IMG/VR virus record: IMGVR_UViG_3300030107_003286
Coordinates: 1 to 37,015 of that record
DNA from: a virus
Strand: one strand, 5' to 3'
DNA: 37,015 bases
Each line of letters begins with the position of its first letter. The first letter of the stretch is position 1. Made by a program: the position numbers and the translations under genes. Of the stretch, positions 11,827 to 21,900 are shown piece after piece. The notes below the pieces were generated by a model, which was not told the origin of the DNA, made no database searches, and saw only the letters and a program-made list of their open reading frames with translations.

Positions 11827-13422
11827 ATGGCTGCTAAGAAGCCCAAGAAACTCAAGAAGCTGATTATTCAGCCTCCGGTTAAGCGAACTGGCCCTAAGCC
11901 TAAAAAGGGTAAGTATGATGTTGTCTTGCCTAAGAAAACCATCAAAGCCCCTCCTGCACCATCTTTGGTATTATCACCCTCAGAGAAGAAGTCGCAAAGG
12001 GCTTTGGAGAGGATTGCTAAGGATAGGGATGCTTTGGAGGAAGCGAGTCAGTTGGAGAACTTTCCTAAGATGTTTTTGGGGATGGATGCTTATGATTGGC
12101 AGAAGAGAGTGTTGGAGGCTTTAAACCCTAAAGAGTGTCAGGTTGCATTGAAGGCAGCTAATGGTAGTGGGAAGACGAGTGTGGTTGCGGCCAGTGCAAT
12201 CCTTTGGCATATGGTTCGGTTTCCAGAGAGCTTGGTTGTAACGACTGCTGGTGTCTGGCGGCAGGTTGAAGGTCAGCTCTGGCCTACGTTGAAGAAGTAT
12301 GTCAGTGGTTTGGGGCAGGGTTGGAGAGCTACCAGCAATGAACTGCATTATCAGAATGGCAGTAGGGCGATTGGGTTTAGTACGAATGATGCGGGTAAGT
12401 TTGAGGGTTGGCACAGGCAGGGGCCGACAGAGAACTTGTTGATGATTGTGGACGAAGCTAAGACTGTCCCTGATCCTATCTTCACTGCCATAGCCAGATG
12501 TCAACCAAGCAGGTTGCTGCTAATGAGCAGTTGTGGTGCTGCTGCTGGTTCCTTCTATGAGGCATTTACCAAGCAAAGGAAGTTTTGGGATTGCCATACA
12601 GTTACCGCATTTGACTGTCCTCATCTTAGTCAGGAATGGATTGATGAACAGATTGAGATGTATGGGGAAAATAGCCCTTTGGTTCGCTCAATGATTTATG
12701 GGGAGTTTGTGGATGATAGCGGGGAAGGTCTGGTTCTTAATCTGAAGAATTTAGAGGAATGTTTACAAAACCCTCCTGAGCTACAAACCGGAATGAAAGT
12801 GGCATTTATTGACTTTGCGGCTGGGGGAGACGAGTGTGTATTTGCGTACAGGAATGGGAACAAGGTGATGGAGATGGTCACTTGGCGTGAGCGGAATACG
12901 AACACGACGATTGGCAAGATCATAAACCTTATTAAGAAGAACAACCTGACGCAAGATGAGGTGTATGCTGATGAAGGTGGAATGGGATTACCTTTGTGTG
13001 ATGCTTTGATGGATGCGGGTTATGATGTTCATAGGGTTAACTTTGGAGGGAAACCGTTTGATGACCGTTACGCAAACCGGAGTGCTGAGATGTGGCATAC
13101 GGCTGCTAGGGTAATTGAGAAGAGGGAGATACTTTTGCCGGATGACGGGATGCTTCATCAGCAGATGGTGACAAGACGTTCAGAAGTAAGTCGAACAGGA
13201 AAGCTGGGGTTAGAGTCGAAAGACAAGATGAAAGCCAGAGGTCTTGACAGTCCTGACAGAGCTGATGCGGTGATGGGCTGCATCTCCTGTGGGGGCGGTG
13301 TAGGTGGAAGCTGGGAGAGGTTTAACTCTATAAGCCGTCCTACGGTTAGTGAGTTAATGGAAGAGGCACAGGGAAATTATCAAGAAGATTCCTTGCCAAA
13401 TGGTATGTTTGTAGGGTATTAG
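11827..13422 (+). CDS. terL: terminase large subunit (packaging ATPase and nuclease)
   Basis: 531 aa. After a lysine/proline-rich start of about 50 residues comes the ATPase: Walker A ANGSGKTS (111-118) and Walker B LLMIVDEA (204-211), with SSCGAAAGSFYEAF as the motif III region. The nuclease domain has D329 (AFIDFAAGG), D382 (VYADEGGMG) and D480 (SPDRADA). TerL translocates DNA into the prohead and cuts it to genome length. There is no Shine-Dalgarno because operator site 9 abuts the ATG; translation is perhaps coupled to terS. Confidence 0.95.
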   Translation: MAAKKPKKLKKLIIQPPVKRTGPKPKKGKYDVVLPKKTIKAPPAPSLVLSPSEKKSQRALERIAKDRDALEEASQLENFPKMFLGMDAYDWQKRVLEALNPKECQVALKAANGSGKTSVVAASAILWHMVRFPESLVVTTAGVWRQVEGQLWPTLKKYVSGLGQGWRATSNELHYQNGSRAIGFSTNDAGKFEGWHRQGPTENLLMIVDEAKTVPDPIFTAIARCQPSRLLLMSSCGAAAGSFYEAFTKQRKFWDCHTVTAFDCPHLSQEWIDEQIEMYGENSPLVRSMIYGEFVDDSGEGLVLNLKNLEECLQNPPELQTGMKVAFIDFAAGGDECVFAYRNGNKVMEMVTWRERNTNTTIGKIINLIKKNNLTQDEVYADEGGMGLPLCDALMDAGYDVHRVNFGGKPFDDRYANRSAEMWHTAARVIEKREILLPDDGMLHQQMVTRRSEVSRTGKLGLESKDKMKARGLDSPDRADAVMGCISCGGGVGGSWERFNSISRPTVSELMEEAQGNYQEDSLPNGMFVGY

Positions 13423-13429
13423 GAGAAAA

Positions 13430-13663
13430 GTGTTGACATTGCGGCGGTCAAGCATAAGGCCAGTTCCTCCGTATGAAAAGGTTTGCTATGTTTGCAATGA
13501 GATGGATGCGGCAGCAGCGAAGGATGTGGCAACGGGTGGGTACATTTGTTCTGAGTGTATTCCTTATGCTATTAATGCTGAGATGATGATTATATCGGCT
13601 TGGAAAAATATGAAGGTTAGGCATCCAGAGCCAGATGAATTTAATGAATGGGATAATCACTAA
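13430..13663 (+). CDS. small zinc-finger protein
   Basis: 77 aa from GTG 13430 (TTG 13433 is an alternative) behind AGGAG. CYVCNEM and YICSEC form a CxxC...CxxC zinc knuckle. It lies between terL and portal and its TAA overlaps the next ATG. Function unknown. Confidence 0.6.
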   Translation: MLTLRRSSIRPVPPYEKVCYVCNEMDAAAAKDVATGGYICSECIPYAINAEMMIISAWKNMKVRHPEPDEFNEWDNH

Positions 13664-13791
13664 TGGCTAAGGGGAAAAAGAAAACTCAAAAAGCTCAGGT
13701 TCCGCGACCTAACGGCTATGTACCACCAACCGCAAAAGACTTAGCTGACAAACCTGCCCCTCGCGGCAGAGGCAGAGGGAGGGGAAGATAA
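13663..13791 (+). CDS. 42-aa basic peptide with an RG-rich tail
   Basis: MAKGKKKTQKAQVPRPNGYV... ends in APRGRGRGRGR. TAATG overlaps at both ends bind it into the terL-portal string. A lysine-rich head and Arg-Gly tail suggest nucleic-acid binding, possibly a minor packaged protein. No family recognised. Confidence 0.6.
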   Translation: MAKGKKKTQKAQVPRPNGYVPPTAKDLADKPAPRGRGRGRGR

Positions 13792-13901
13792 TGCCCTACA
13801 AGAATAAGAAGCAAGCAGTTGCTGTTATGCTTAACACTAAGAAGAAGTCTAAAGCACACAAGCACGCAAAACAGCAGCTTAAAAAGAAAAGAACAAGATG
13901 A
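13791..13901 (+). CDS. 36-aa lysine-rich peptide
   Basis: MPYKNKKQAVAVMLNTKKKS then KAHKHAKQQLKKKRTR; nearly half the residues are basic. It overlaps the previous gene as TAATG and portal as ATGA. Similar short basic frames beginning MPYKxKKQA occur next to portal genes in other podophages as I recall them, so it is probably real. Confidence 0.6.
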   Translation: MPYKNKKQAVAVMLNTKKKSKAHKHAKQQLKKKRTR

Positions 13902-15802
13902 GCGAAAAGACTTACGATCTCGTCATTGACGACATTAAGAGCCGAGCACGATGGGAGACTCGGCAGGGTTTATGGTACAAGATGCGTACTGACGGTTTAC
14001 GCCGTAAGGTTAAGCCGTGGCCCAACGCTTCTGATATTCACTTTCCCTTAGTAGACACTACCATTAACAAGCTCAAGCCAGCCTTTTTCCAACAGGCTAT
14101 GGGGCTGGATGTGTTGGCAACCTTTGTGCCTATGCGTAGCCAGATGGCAGGATTCACGACTGCTGCAGAACACTGGTTCAGTTATAAGCTGCATGAGAAA
14201 TCCAACTACGCCACTGAGGTGATGAGTTGGATTGACCATATGCTTGTTAGTGGTCATAGCGTAATGAAGACGTTCTGGAATCCAGACAGTAAGCAGGTTG
14301 AGTTTCAGGCGGTTGATCCTATGTACGTTATTGTCCCGCCTTGGACTAAGGACATTTCTACGGCTGACCGCATTACGCAGGTAATGCCTATGAGTCTTGA
14401 ATCTTACAAGCGTGCAGGAATTTACAAGACCGACAAGAACCTTATTAGCAAATTAGTTGGGGCTAAGGTTCAGGATTCGGGAATGATTGATGATTTAAAA
14501 TATGACAAAGAAATACGGGAGGGTATTACGCATTCTCCCGACGAGGATCAGGTTATTGTTTGGGAAGTCTACACGCATGACGAAGATGGGAAATGGGTTA
14601 TGCAATGCTTCTCTCCTCAAGCCCCTGATACTCCTTTGCGTGAAACAATGGAGGTTCCTTTCGATCACGATAAGCCTCCGTTTGTGTCGTGCAAGTATGA
14701 GATCACTGATGGTGGATGGTATTCTCCTAGAGGAGTTTGCGAGATGCTGGCCCCGTTTGAAGCTTCACTTACAAAAACGTGGAACGAGAAAATGGATGCT
14801 TCAACTCTGTTCAATAAACCATTGTTCAGAGCCGAGCGTGATTTGCCAAATAGTGTGAATTTAAGGCTAAATCCCGGACAAATCCTGCCTTTTGGCATCG
14901 CACCAGTTCAAATGCCGAACACTCCAATGGACTTCGACAAGGATATGATGCAGACGCAATCTATAGCTGAACAGCGCGTGACCGTTCCCGATTACGGAAT
15001 TATGTCGGACAGGGATCGCCGTACAGCTACTGAGATTGAGTCGGTTAACGCTCAAGCTCAACAGAATATGGACTTGCGTCTGCGTCTGTTCCGTCAGGCG
15101 TTGGGTGATCTGTTCCGACAAGCTTTTAGCATCCTGCTTCAATTTGATAAGAAGAGCCTTCAGTATAGATTTCTTGAAGACAGCTTATCAGTTGATCCGG
15201 TTGCCTTACATGACGAGTACCAGCTAGAGCCGAGAGGCGGGATGGATATGGTTAGTAAGGTGATGCTTTTAAATAAGGCTGTTCAACGTAAACAGTTGTT
15301 TATGAATAGTCCGTGGATCAATCAGGTTGAGCTGGATAAAAGCATCTTAGAGCTTGAAGACCCGTCCTTAGTGCCTCGATTAGTCCAAGACCCGAACGAG
15401 AAAGAGGGCAGTGAGGTTACGGATGAGAAGAAGATTATTCCTGCACTACTTGTTGGTGAACAGATTCCAGTTCAAGAAGGTCAGGATTATAGAGTTAGGA
15501 TTGGGGTGATTATGCAGTTCCTTGAGAAGTCTATGCAGAGCGGAATGCAGTTTAGCCCACAAGCTCAACAGGCGATTAGTGGGCGATTAGGTGAACTCTT
15601 AAATGCCTTTGAAACAGTTGATACTAACAACGCGAGAGCGTTGCGAAAGGATGTCGAAGAATATTTGGTACAAATTGGATTTATGCCGTCTAAGCAGGAG
15701 CAACAGCAAATGGAGGTAGCAGCAGTTACTGGACAAATGCCAGCTCCCGAAGCTCAGATGGTTGAACAAACTGAAGCAGTTGTTGAACAGGGAGATATGT
15801 GA
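13898..15802 (+). CDS. portal protein
   Basis: 634 aa. Helical N-terminus (DLVIDDIKSRARWETRQGLW), then PWPNASDIHFPLVDTTINKL and LVSGHSVMKTFWNPDSKQVEFQAVDPMYVIVPP, the typical portal core, and later NEKMDASTLFNKPLFRAERD and a long helical C-terminal part with a glutamine-rich end. Length and position directly after the terminase genes fit a podovirus portal, the dodecameric gate to which the terminase docks. Confidence 0.85.
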   Translation: MSEKTYDLVIDDIKSRARWETRQGLWYKMRTDGLRRKVKPWPNASDIHFPLVDTTINKLKPAFFQQAMGLDVLATFVPMRSQMAGFTTAAEHWFSYKLHEKSNYATEVMSWIDHMLVSGHSVMKTFWNPDSKQVEFQAVDPMYVIVPPWTKDISTADRITQVMPMSLESYKRAGIYKTDKNLISKLVGAKVQDSGMIDDLKYDKEIREGITHSPDEDQVIVWEVYTHDEDGKWVMQCFSPQAPDTPLRETMEVPFDHDKPPFVSCKYEITDGGWYSPRGVCEMLAPFEASLTKTWNEKMDASTLFNKPLFRAERDLPNSVNLRLNPGQILPFGIAPVQMPNTPMDFDKDMMQTQSIAEQRVTVPDYGIMSDRDRRTATEIESVNAQAQQNMDLRLRLFRQALGDLFRQAFSILLQFDKKSLQYRFLEDSLSVDPVALHDEYQLEPRGGMDMVSKVMLLNKAVQRKQLFMNSPWINQVELDKSILELEDPSLVPRLVQDPNEKEGSEVTDEKKIIPALLVGEQIPVQEGQDYRVRIGVIMQFLEKSMQSGMQFSPQAQQAISGRLGELLNAFETVDTNNARALRKDVEEYLVQIGFMPSKQEQQQMEVAAVTGQMPAPEAQMVEQTEAVVEQGDM

Positions 15803-16185
15803 TGAGTAGATTTTTTAGATTCATTCGCATAGCTTGGAAGATGTCAAAACAGATTCCGTGGATTGGGGAACCGGAGTGGACTGCGGCTGAATCGAATGCT
15901 TTACGCAAATTCCTCGTCTCAGGAGAAGGGAAAAGGTTACGAATGATATTGCTTAATATGGTGCTCAAACAGAACCAGCAAGCAGTGTCCAGTAAAAAAG
16001 AGCTTGAATTTAATGCAGGATTTGCGAATGGTGTGAGAACAACGGTTCACACTGTTGAGGCTCTGGCAAGAGAAATCGAAGAGCCTGAAGAATTTACGTC
16101 TGATATGTTTGGGGTTGATTATCAGACGAGTCAAAACCCCACAGCTACGACCAATCGTTTTAGTGCGATGATTGGGCGAGGATAA
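15802..16185 (+). CDS. hypothetical 127-aa protein between portal and scaffold
   Basis: Start ATG 15802 with GGGAGA nine bases upstream (GTG 15799 is possible). RFFRFIRIAWKMSKQIPW is a basic, amphipathic N-terminus; the rest is helical with KELEFNAGFANGVRTTVHTVE. Genes of this size here in podophages are often minor head proteins, but no family was recognised. Confidence 0.6.
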   Translation: MSRFFRFIRIAWKMSKQIPWIGEPEWTAAESNALRKFLVSGEGKRLRMILLNMVLKQNQQAVSSKKELEFNAGFANGVRTTVHTVEALAREIEEPEEFTSDMFGVDYQTSQNPTATTNRFSAMIGRG

Positions 16186-16204
16186 GCACTAATTGGGAAG
16201 CATT

Positions 16205-17158
16205 ATGCCAGAAGAATCCGGCGAAGTAACCGCCGAACAACTGTTGGCCGCAGCCTCTGAGTACGATAACTCAGTAGCAGCGGGGGAAATGCCTGAAGTA
16301 GAAATACTGACGGAAGAACCAAAAGAGGAAGTTCAAGACGAATCTCCTCCAGAACCAGCAGAAGAAGCGGTTCAGGAACCGGAAACTGAAGTACTGAACA
16401 GTACTGAGGATAATGCCGATAAACAGGTTAGTTCATTGACAGAAGGTGAAGCTCCTGAAGTACAGGAGCAGCCGAAGAAGAGTAAGTGGGAAAAGAACGA
16501 GGAACGTAAGACCTCTTCTTGGAAGCAAATTAATGCTGAAAAGGAAGAGATTAAGCGTCAACGTGAAGCTCTACTGAAGGAAGCTGAAGAGCTGAAGAGT
16601 CGCAAAGTTGACTTGGACGAAGGGAAAGCTTACCGAGATGAAAAGGGGTTCACTGCCGAGGACTACGAGAACGCTGCTAAAAGGCTAAAGGAAGAGGGGG
16701 ATGATGATCTCGCTTCTGACGCTGTCAATCGTGCCAAAGAGGTTCGAGCAGAAGGCGATAAAGCACAGCAGCAAATGGTAGCTAAGAAACATTGGAATGC
16801 GTTTGAAAGCAAGAGACAAGAACTCATGCAGAAACATTCTGAACTTAGCAAGCCTGACTCAGAGTTAACTCAGAAAGCTAACGCGATCCTCACCGAACAT
16901 CCGAGCATGCAGAGTGCTGCTGGCTTGGAACAAGCGGTTAAGATTGCCCAGTTACAAATCAAAGCTGCTGGTGCTGAAACGAGCGAAGCACAAGTTAAAG
17001 AACTAACCGATAAACTAACAAAACTGGAAAAGAAAATGTCAGTAAGTGGTGGGTTTACCAACGAAAGAGTCGATGGGGAAAGATCATTTGATGATCTCTC
17101 AGATGCGGAGCAGACAGAATATCTGCGCCGTGCGGCTATGGAGGCAGACAACGCCTAG
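16205..17158 (+). CDS. capsid assembly scaffolding protein
   Basis: 317 aa from ATG 16205 (GGGAAG upstream). The first 90 residues are strongly acidic (EEPKEEVQDESPPEPAEEAV), followed by a long charged coiled coil (KQINAEKEEIKRQREALLKE...) and a helical C-terminus. Composition, length and position immediately before the capsid gene fit a scaffold that templates prohead assembly and is later released. Operator site 10 lies inside the acidic region (EVLNSTED codons). Confidence 0.75.
   Translation: MPEESGEVTAEQLLAAASEYDNSVAAGEMPEVEILTEEPKEEVQDESPPEPAEEAVQEPETEVLNSTEDNADKQVSSLTEGEAPEVQEQPKKSKWEKNEERKTSSWKQINAEKEEIKRQREALLKEAEELKSRKVDLDEGKAYRDEKGFTAEDYENAAKRLKEEGDDDLASDAVNRAKEVRAEGDKAQQQMVAKKHWNAFESKRQELMQKHSELSKPDSELTQKANAILTEHPSMQSAAGLEQAVKIAQLQIKAAGAETSEAQVKELTDKLTKLEKKMSVSGGFTNERVDGERSFDDLSDAEQTEYLRRAAMEADNA
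16390..16405. promoter_or_regulatory. dispersed palindromic operator, site 10 (inside scaffold gene)
   Basis: AGTACTGAACAGTACT, perfect arms, read through as codons for VLNST. A fully symmetric copy inside a coding region argues for DNA-level function. Confidence 0.6.
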
Positions 17159-17175
17159 CTGACTAGAAAGATAAA

Positions 17176-18237
17176 ATGGCTACGAATACTACTAGCACCT
17201 TATCCAACCAGTATCAGAACTATTTCAGCAAGAAATTGCTGTCCTATGCTGTTCAGGCACTGGTCTTGGATCAGTTCGCTGAGAAAGCCCCGCTTCCTGC
17301 GAAGTCGGGCCACAAGGCGATCACTATGTTCCGTTTTGGCGCACCTTCAACCTCCGCTATTGAAGCGTTGACTGAGGGCACTGCTCCTAGTGGAACTCGT
17401 TCTCTCACTCTATCTAAGATTGAGAAAGCATTGTCACAACGCGGTCAGGTCATTGAGTTGACCGACATCTTAACTGCCACAGACTTGTTCAACAGCTTAC
17501 AGCAGTCGATCAAGACTAACGGTGAAGATGCCGCATTGGATATGGACACATTGACCCGCAACACTGTTGTTGGTTCAAATGCTGCTGGCACTGCAAAGGA
17601 AAACGGAGACGGTTCGGCTCTCGATAACAGTGATACTCTCTCTGAGATGTATGCTGGAGGTTCTACTGATTACTCCGACTTTGACGCAGTTACCTCTGCT
17701 GATGCTGTCCTTGATGCGAACGACATCCTCGACGCAGTTACCAAGCTGAAAGTTAACCGCGCACAACCCGCCAAAGGTGGAATGTACGTTTGTGCTGCAA
17801 GCCCTCAAGTCATCAGTGACGTAATGAAGGACAGCACTTGGGTTAATGCTGCTCAGTACAGCAATGTTGAAGACCTGTACAAAGGAGAAGTTGGAAGTCT
17901 TTACGGCGCGAAGTTCGTGATGACAACTAACCCTTGGTCTTCGGTTTATGCGTCTGATGACGATGACCGATTCGCCTACTCCAACAGTGGAACTAAGGAT
18001 CGTGCTGCTGGTGCGAACATCTACGCTTCGTTGTTCTTGGGACAACAGGCATACGGATGTCCTGACCTAAGCAGTCAGTCTCCTTTCAGCCCGAAAGTTA
18101 TTATTAACGATCAAGCTGATAAGAGTGATCCATTGAACCAAAAGTTACAGGCCGGATTCAAAACATTCTGGACTACGCTTCGGTTGAACTGCAACTACTA
18201 CGTTATTATGCGTAGTAAGAGCGATAGCACTGCTTAA
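17176..18237 (+). CDS. major capsid protein, N4-gp56 type
   Basis: 353 aa. The N-terminus (LSNQYQNYFSKKLLSYAVQA, LVLDQFAEKAPLPAKSG, AITMFRFG) is characteristic of N4-gp56-family major capsid proteins of the HK97 fold, followed by ALTEGTAPSGTRSLTLSKIE and the conserved YVCAASPQVISDV region. It follows the scaffold gene. It forms the capsid shell. A strong GAAA-capped hairpin lies 55 bp downstream. Confidence 0.88.
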   Translation: MATNTTSTLSNQYQNYFSKKLLSYAVQALVLDQFAEKAPLPAKSGHKAITMFRFGAPSTSAIEALTEGTAPSGTRSLTLSKIEKALSQRGQVIELTDILTATDLFNSLQQSIKTNGEDAALDMDTLTRNTVVGSNAAGTAKENGDGSALDNSDTLSEMYAGGSTDYSDFDAVTSADAVLDANDILDAVTKLKVNRAQPAKGGMYVCAASPQVISDVMKDSTWVNAAQYSNVEDLYKGEVGSLYGAKFVMTTNPWSSVYASDDDDRFAYSNSGTKDRAAGANIYASLFLGQQAYGCPDLSSQSPFSPKVIINDQADKSDPLNQKLQAGFKTFWTTLRLNCNYYVIMRSKSDSTA

Positions 18238-18291
18238 TAACTCAAGTCATGCACAAAGGTAAATCGCCAAAAGGCATGACCATTATAATTG

Positions 18292-18322
18292 CCGTGGGGG
18301 GAGGGAAACCTCCCTCTCACGG
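18292..18322 (+). terminator. GNRA-capped hairpin after the capsid gene
   Basis: CCGTG...CACGG and GGAGG/CCTCC form a stem of about 13 pairs with one bulged T, closed by a GAAA tetraloop. No U run follows (TCGTTCCAATAAAAAG), so it looks more like a 3'-end stabiliser or partial terminator that lowers expression of downstream genes relative to capsid. Confidence 0.6.
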
Positions 18323-18353
18323 TCGTTCCAATAAAAAGAAAAAGGGTTGCGAA

Positions 18354-18641
18354 ATGATTAAAATTCCTATGGAGGCATTAGTCTCTGATGATGAAATGGG
18401 TGAAGGTATTTCTCCTGAAGTTGGAGATACAGTTTCACTTGATGCGGTCGAGGGTAATGTGGCTGCAATTAATGATGACGGCACGGCTCACATTGAGCTG
18501 GTGAGCGCGGGTGGCGTTCCCATTGAGTATGCGGAGCACGTTTCTAAAGAAGAGCCTGTTGAAGAAGATGCAGCTCTTGAAGATGAAGGAGCGGAACTTC
18601 TCGCTGCGGCTGAAGAGGAAGACGAAAAGATGGGTTATTAA
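18354..18641 (+). CDS. acidic 95-aa hypothetical protein
   Basis: Start chosen as ATG 18354 (MIKIPMEALVSDDEMGEGIS), after the hairpin and with AAAGGG upstream, rather than an open frame that begins at 18249 and runs through the hairpin. A small beta-like domain (VGDTVSLDAVEGNVAAINDD) is followed by a Glu/Ala-rich tail. The position after capsid suggests a minor head or decoration protein, but this is only inferred from the location. Confidence 0.6.
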   Translation: MIKIPMEALVSDDEMGEGISPEVGDTVSLDAVEGNVAAINDDGTAHIELVSAGGVPIEYAEHVSKEEPVEEDAALEDEGAELLAAAEEEDEKMGY

Positions 18642-18908
18642 ATGCCTCTCTATTCTTTTATCTCTGAAGACGGCAAAGTTATCGAGAAGGTTGTCAAGTC
18701 CGGCACGGATCGTCTTACGATAGACGGTACGGACTATGAACGCAGCATTGCTAACGAAGGCTTTGCTGTGTCCGGTCAGGTTAAATTACCTTCTCAAGCA
18801 GAGCAGGTAAGGGCCGGATACTATCAGCAGGAACAAAAACAAGGTTCCCGCTTTTTAAAAAAATCAAAGTTTACGACAAAACAAATTAAGAAGGCTTGGG
18901 GGTTTTAG
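18642..18908 (+). CDS. hypothetical 88-aa protein
   Basis: MPLYSFISEDGKVIEKVVKS, then YERSIANEGFAVSGQVKLPS and a basic C-terminus (RFLKKSKFTTKQIKKAWGF). It starts directly after the previous TAA. The first 40 residues resemble FmdB-like zinc-ribbon starts (MPLYEF) but lack cysteines, so no assignment is made. Confidence 0.55.
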   Translation: MPLYSFISEDGKVIEKVVKSGTDRLTIDGTDYERSIANEGFAVSGQVKLPSQAEQVRAGYYQQEQKQGSRFLKKSKFTTKQIKKAWGF

Positions 18909-18911
18909 GTT

Positions 18912-21900
18912 ATGGCTACGCTAACGGGAAGAACTATTGCATCAAGTTACACTGAGTTACTCAAAACAACGAGTGCCAGTGGGGTAACAGGTTCACTGGA
19001 TACAGTACAGGACGGTGACGCAACTAATTCTGCGCTACAGATTAGCACCGCTGGCGTTAAATCCACAGGCACTCTTGCGGCTACGGGTATCACTACTTTA
19101 TCTGCTGACTTACGTTTGGAAGATGATGCTGGCGGGGAGTATGTCGGTATTGGTACTCCTTCAGCAGTTACCAGTTACACTGTTACTTTACCTGCTGCGG
19201 TGGGTTCAAGTGGTCAGGCTTTAAGGACTTCTGATTCTTCCGGCACACTGGAATGGTTCACACCGGAAGTCGGAGACATTACTGCTGTTACCGCTGGGAC
19301 TAACCTTAACGGAGGTGGATCAAGTGGTGATGTTACTCTCAATCTTGACACCACAATTACTGGCCTAACCAGCGTAACCTCTACAGCTTTTGTCGGAGGA
19401 CTGACCGGAGACGTTACTGGTAATGTTACGGGCAACGTCACGGGGGATGTAACCGGAGACGTAACTGGTGATGTGACGGGGGATGTTACTGGCAATCTTA
19501 CTGGAAATGTTACAGGCAACGTAACTGGAGATTTAACCGGAAATGTTACGGCAACATCTGTTTTAGCTAATGGTGTTACCGCAACTACTCAATCGTCAGG
19601 AGATAATTCTACAAAGGTTGCTACTACTGCGTATGTTGATTCACAGGTAACTGCGGAGGATTTAGATTTTCAGGGAGACAGCGGAACAGGGTCAGTAGAT
19701 TTAGACTCACAATCTTTGGACGTTGCGGGTGGAACGAATATTACCACAGCAGCATCCAGCCAAACTTTAACAGTAAATCTTGATTCTACTTTAACAGGAT
19801 TATCCAGCGTAACTTCAACTAGCTTTGTTGGAGACATTACTGGAGCGGTTACAGGGAATGTAACTGGAAATGTAACTGGAGACGTAACCGGAAATGTAAG
19901 CGGGACTGCTGCAACTGTAACGGGAGCAACGCAAGCTGCCATTACCAGCGCGGCCAATCTTGCAACGGTAGGAACAATCGGCACAGGAGTCTGGCAGGGG
20001 ACTGCAATAGACGGAGCATACGTTGATATTGAAGGCACAGAGATTAAGTCAACCGGAGAAAGCGGAGGCACTAAATTTCTCCGTGAGGACGGTGATGGCA
20101 CTTGCTCTTGGCAGACTGTGGCTGGGGATATTGAGGGGATTACTGCCGGAAACGGACTTACCGGAGGTGGCACTAGCGGGACGGTAACTATAAACGCAGC
20201 CGGAACGAGCAACCGCATTAGTGTTAGTGCAGATGCCATAGACATAGATGCTGCTTACGTTGGGCAAACATCCATTACTACACTTGGCACAATCGCAACA
20301 GGGACTTGGAATGGTACTGCGATTGATGGGGCTTATGTTGATATTGAGGGAACTGAAATTAAATCCACTGGAGAAAGTGGTGGGTCAAAGTTCCTGAGAG
20401 AAGATGGAGACGGCACTTGTTCTTGGCAAGCCGTTACCGCAGACCCAGCAGGGTCAAACAGTCAGATTCAGTTTAATAACAGTGGTTCTTTTGGGGCTGA
20501 CAGCAATCTAGTATGGGACAGCACCGATGAAAAACTGGGGGTCGGAACATCGGTTGCCATCAATAAAGTACACGCACACACTGGAGACAGTGGTGTAGTG
20601 TATTCTCAGTGGTCAAACTCAACTACAGGCCAAACTTCTACTGACGGTCTTATAATTGGTTTAAATGCCGACGAAGAGGCAGTCATCATGCAGCAAGAGA
20701 ATGATGCCTTAAAAATTGGCACTAATGGTGCAGAGAGATTCCGAATTGCTGCTGATGGAAGTTGGGGATTAGCAGGGGCTAATTATGGAACAAGCAGTCA
20801 AGTGCTAACAAGTAATGGCTCTGGCTCCGCTCCGACTTGGCAAGATGCTTCTGGAGGTGGCAGTGGAGATGTAAGTAAAGTTGGGACTCCTGCTTCTGGT
20901 CAAGTTGGTTACTGGACAGGTGATGGAACTTTAGCTGGAGAGAATGATTTATTCTGGGATGCTTCTAATAATCGCTTGGGCATCGGGACTGCGGCTCCGT
21001 CTGAGATTCTTCACATCAGGAAAGATGGTGCTGCTGTTGTTGCTATAAAGGCTCAGAACGCAACAGCCAACAGTGTGATGGAGTACCAAGCTGGTAACGA
21101 TGCAGACAACTGGTGGTTTGGTATTGATGGTTCAGATAATTTTGGAATCTCTGACGCAACAGGGCAAGCGAGCCAAAGGCTTGTAATTACACAATCGGGC
21201 AACTGTGGCATCGGGACTACGTCTCCGACAGTAAAATTTGATTGTCGCGGCAACGCAAACTTTGAGCAAGCCAACGCAAACCTAACAATTAACGCTACTT
21301 CTTCTTATCCTTATATCAATATGGAGGAGAATGGTACTGTCAGATTTCAGCAAGCGTATGATGTCACCAATAATGAATCTTATCTTACTGCTACTGAAAG
21401 CGGTTCAGAAATGTGGTTTGGCACTGCCAACGCTGAAAGGATGCGGATTGGCTCTTCCGGTCAGCTAGGAATTGGTGGTGCTAATTACGGTACAAGTGGC
21501 CAAGTCCTCACCAGTAACGGTAGCGGTTCTGCACCAAGTTGGCAGGATGCTTCTGGAGGAGGTGGCGGTGGAGACGTAAGTAAAGTCGGCACTCCTGCAA
21601 GCGGTCAAATAGGAGTCTGGACGGGTGACGGGACTATTGAAGGCAGTGATTTAATCACAGCCGACACTACCAACGGGACTATTACTGTTGAAAATAATGC
21701 GTCTGGAGATTCTATTGAGATAGGGGGCAGTGGTGGCAAGCAAATTTACTTTTATGCAGATGCCGAATGTCTGGTTAGTGCTCATAATGGTAGTAATAGT
21801 GCTCTTTGGTTTACTGCAAAGGACTACGTTAGAGTTTCCACCGGAAACCCGTTGTCTGAAAGAATGCGGATTGATTCTGACGGAATCGTATCCATATCGT

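Noticed and set aside
11432-13422. Possible group I intron or insertion in the terminase genes
   Set aside because: Both reading frames are uninterrupted with all expected motifs in order, so the intron-type endonuclease elsewhere has no intron host here.
18249-18353. Upstream extension of the acidic gene (MHKGKSPKGMTIIIAVGGGK)
   Set aside because: The extension reads through a strong hairpin after the capsid gene; ATG 18354 after the hairpin is a better start.
19214-20245. Antisense frames rich in PVTSPVTS-type repeats opposite the tail-fibre gene
   Set aside because: They are the reverse strand of the TG[DN]V codon array; their regularity is a by-product of the real gene's repeats.
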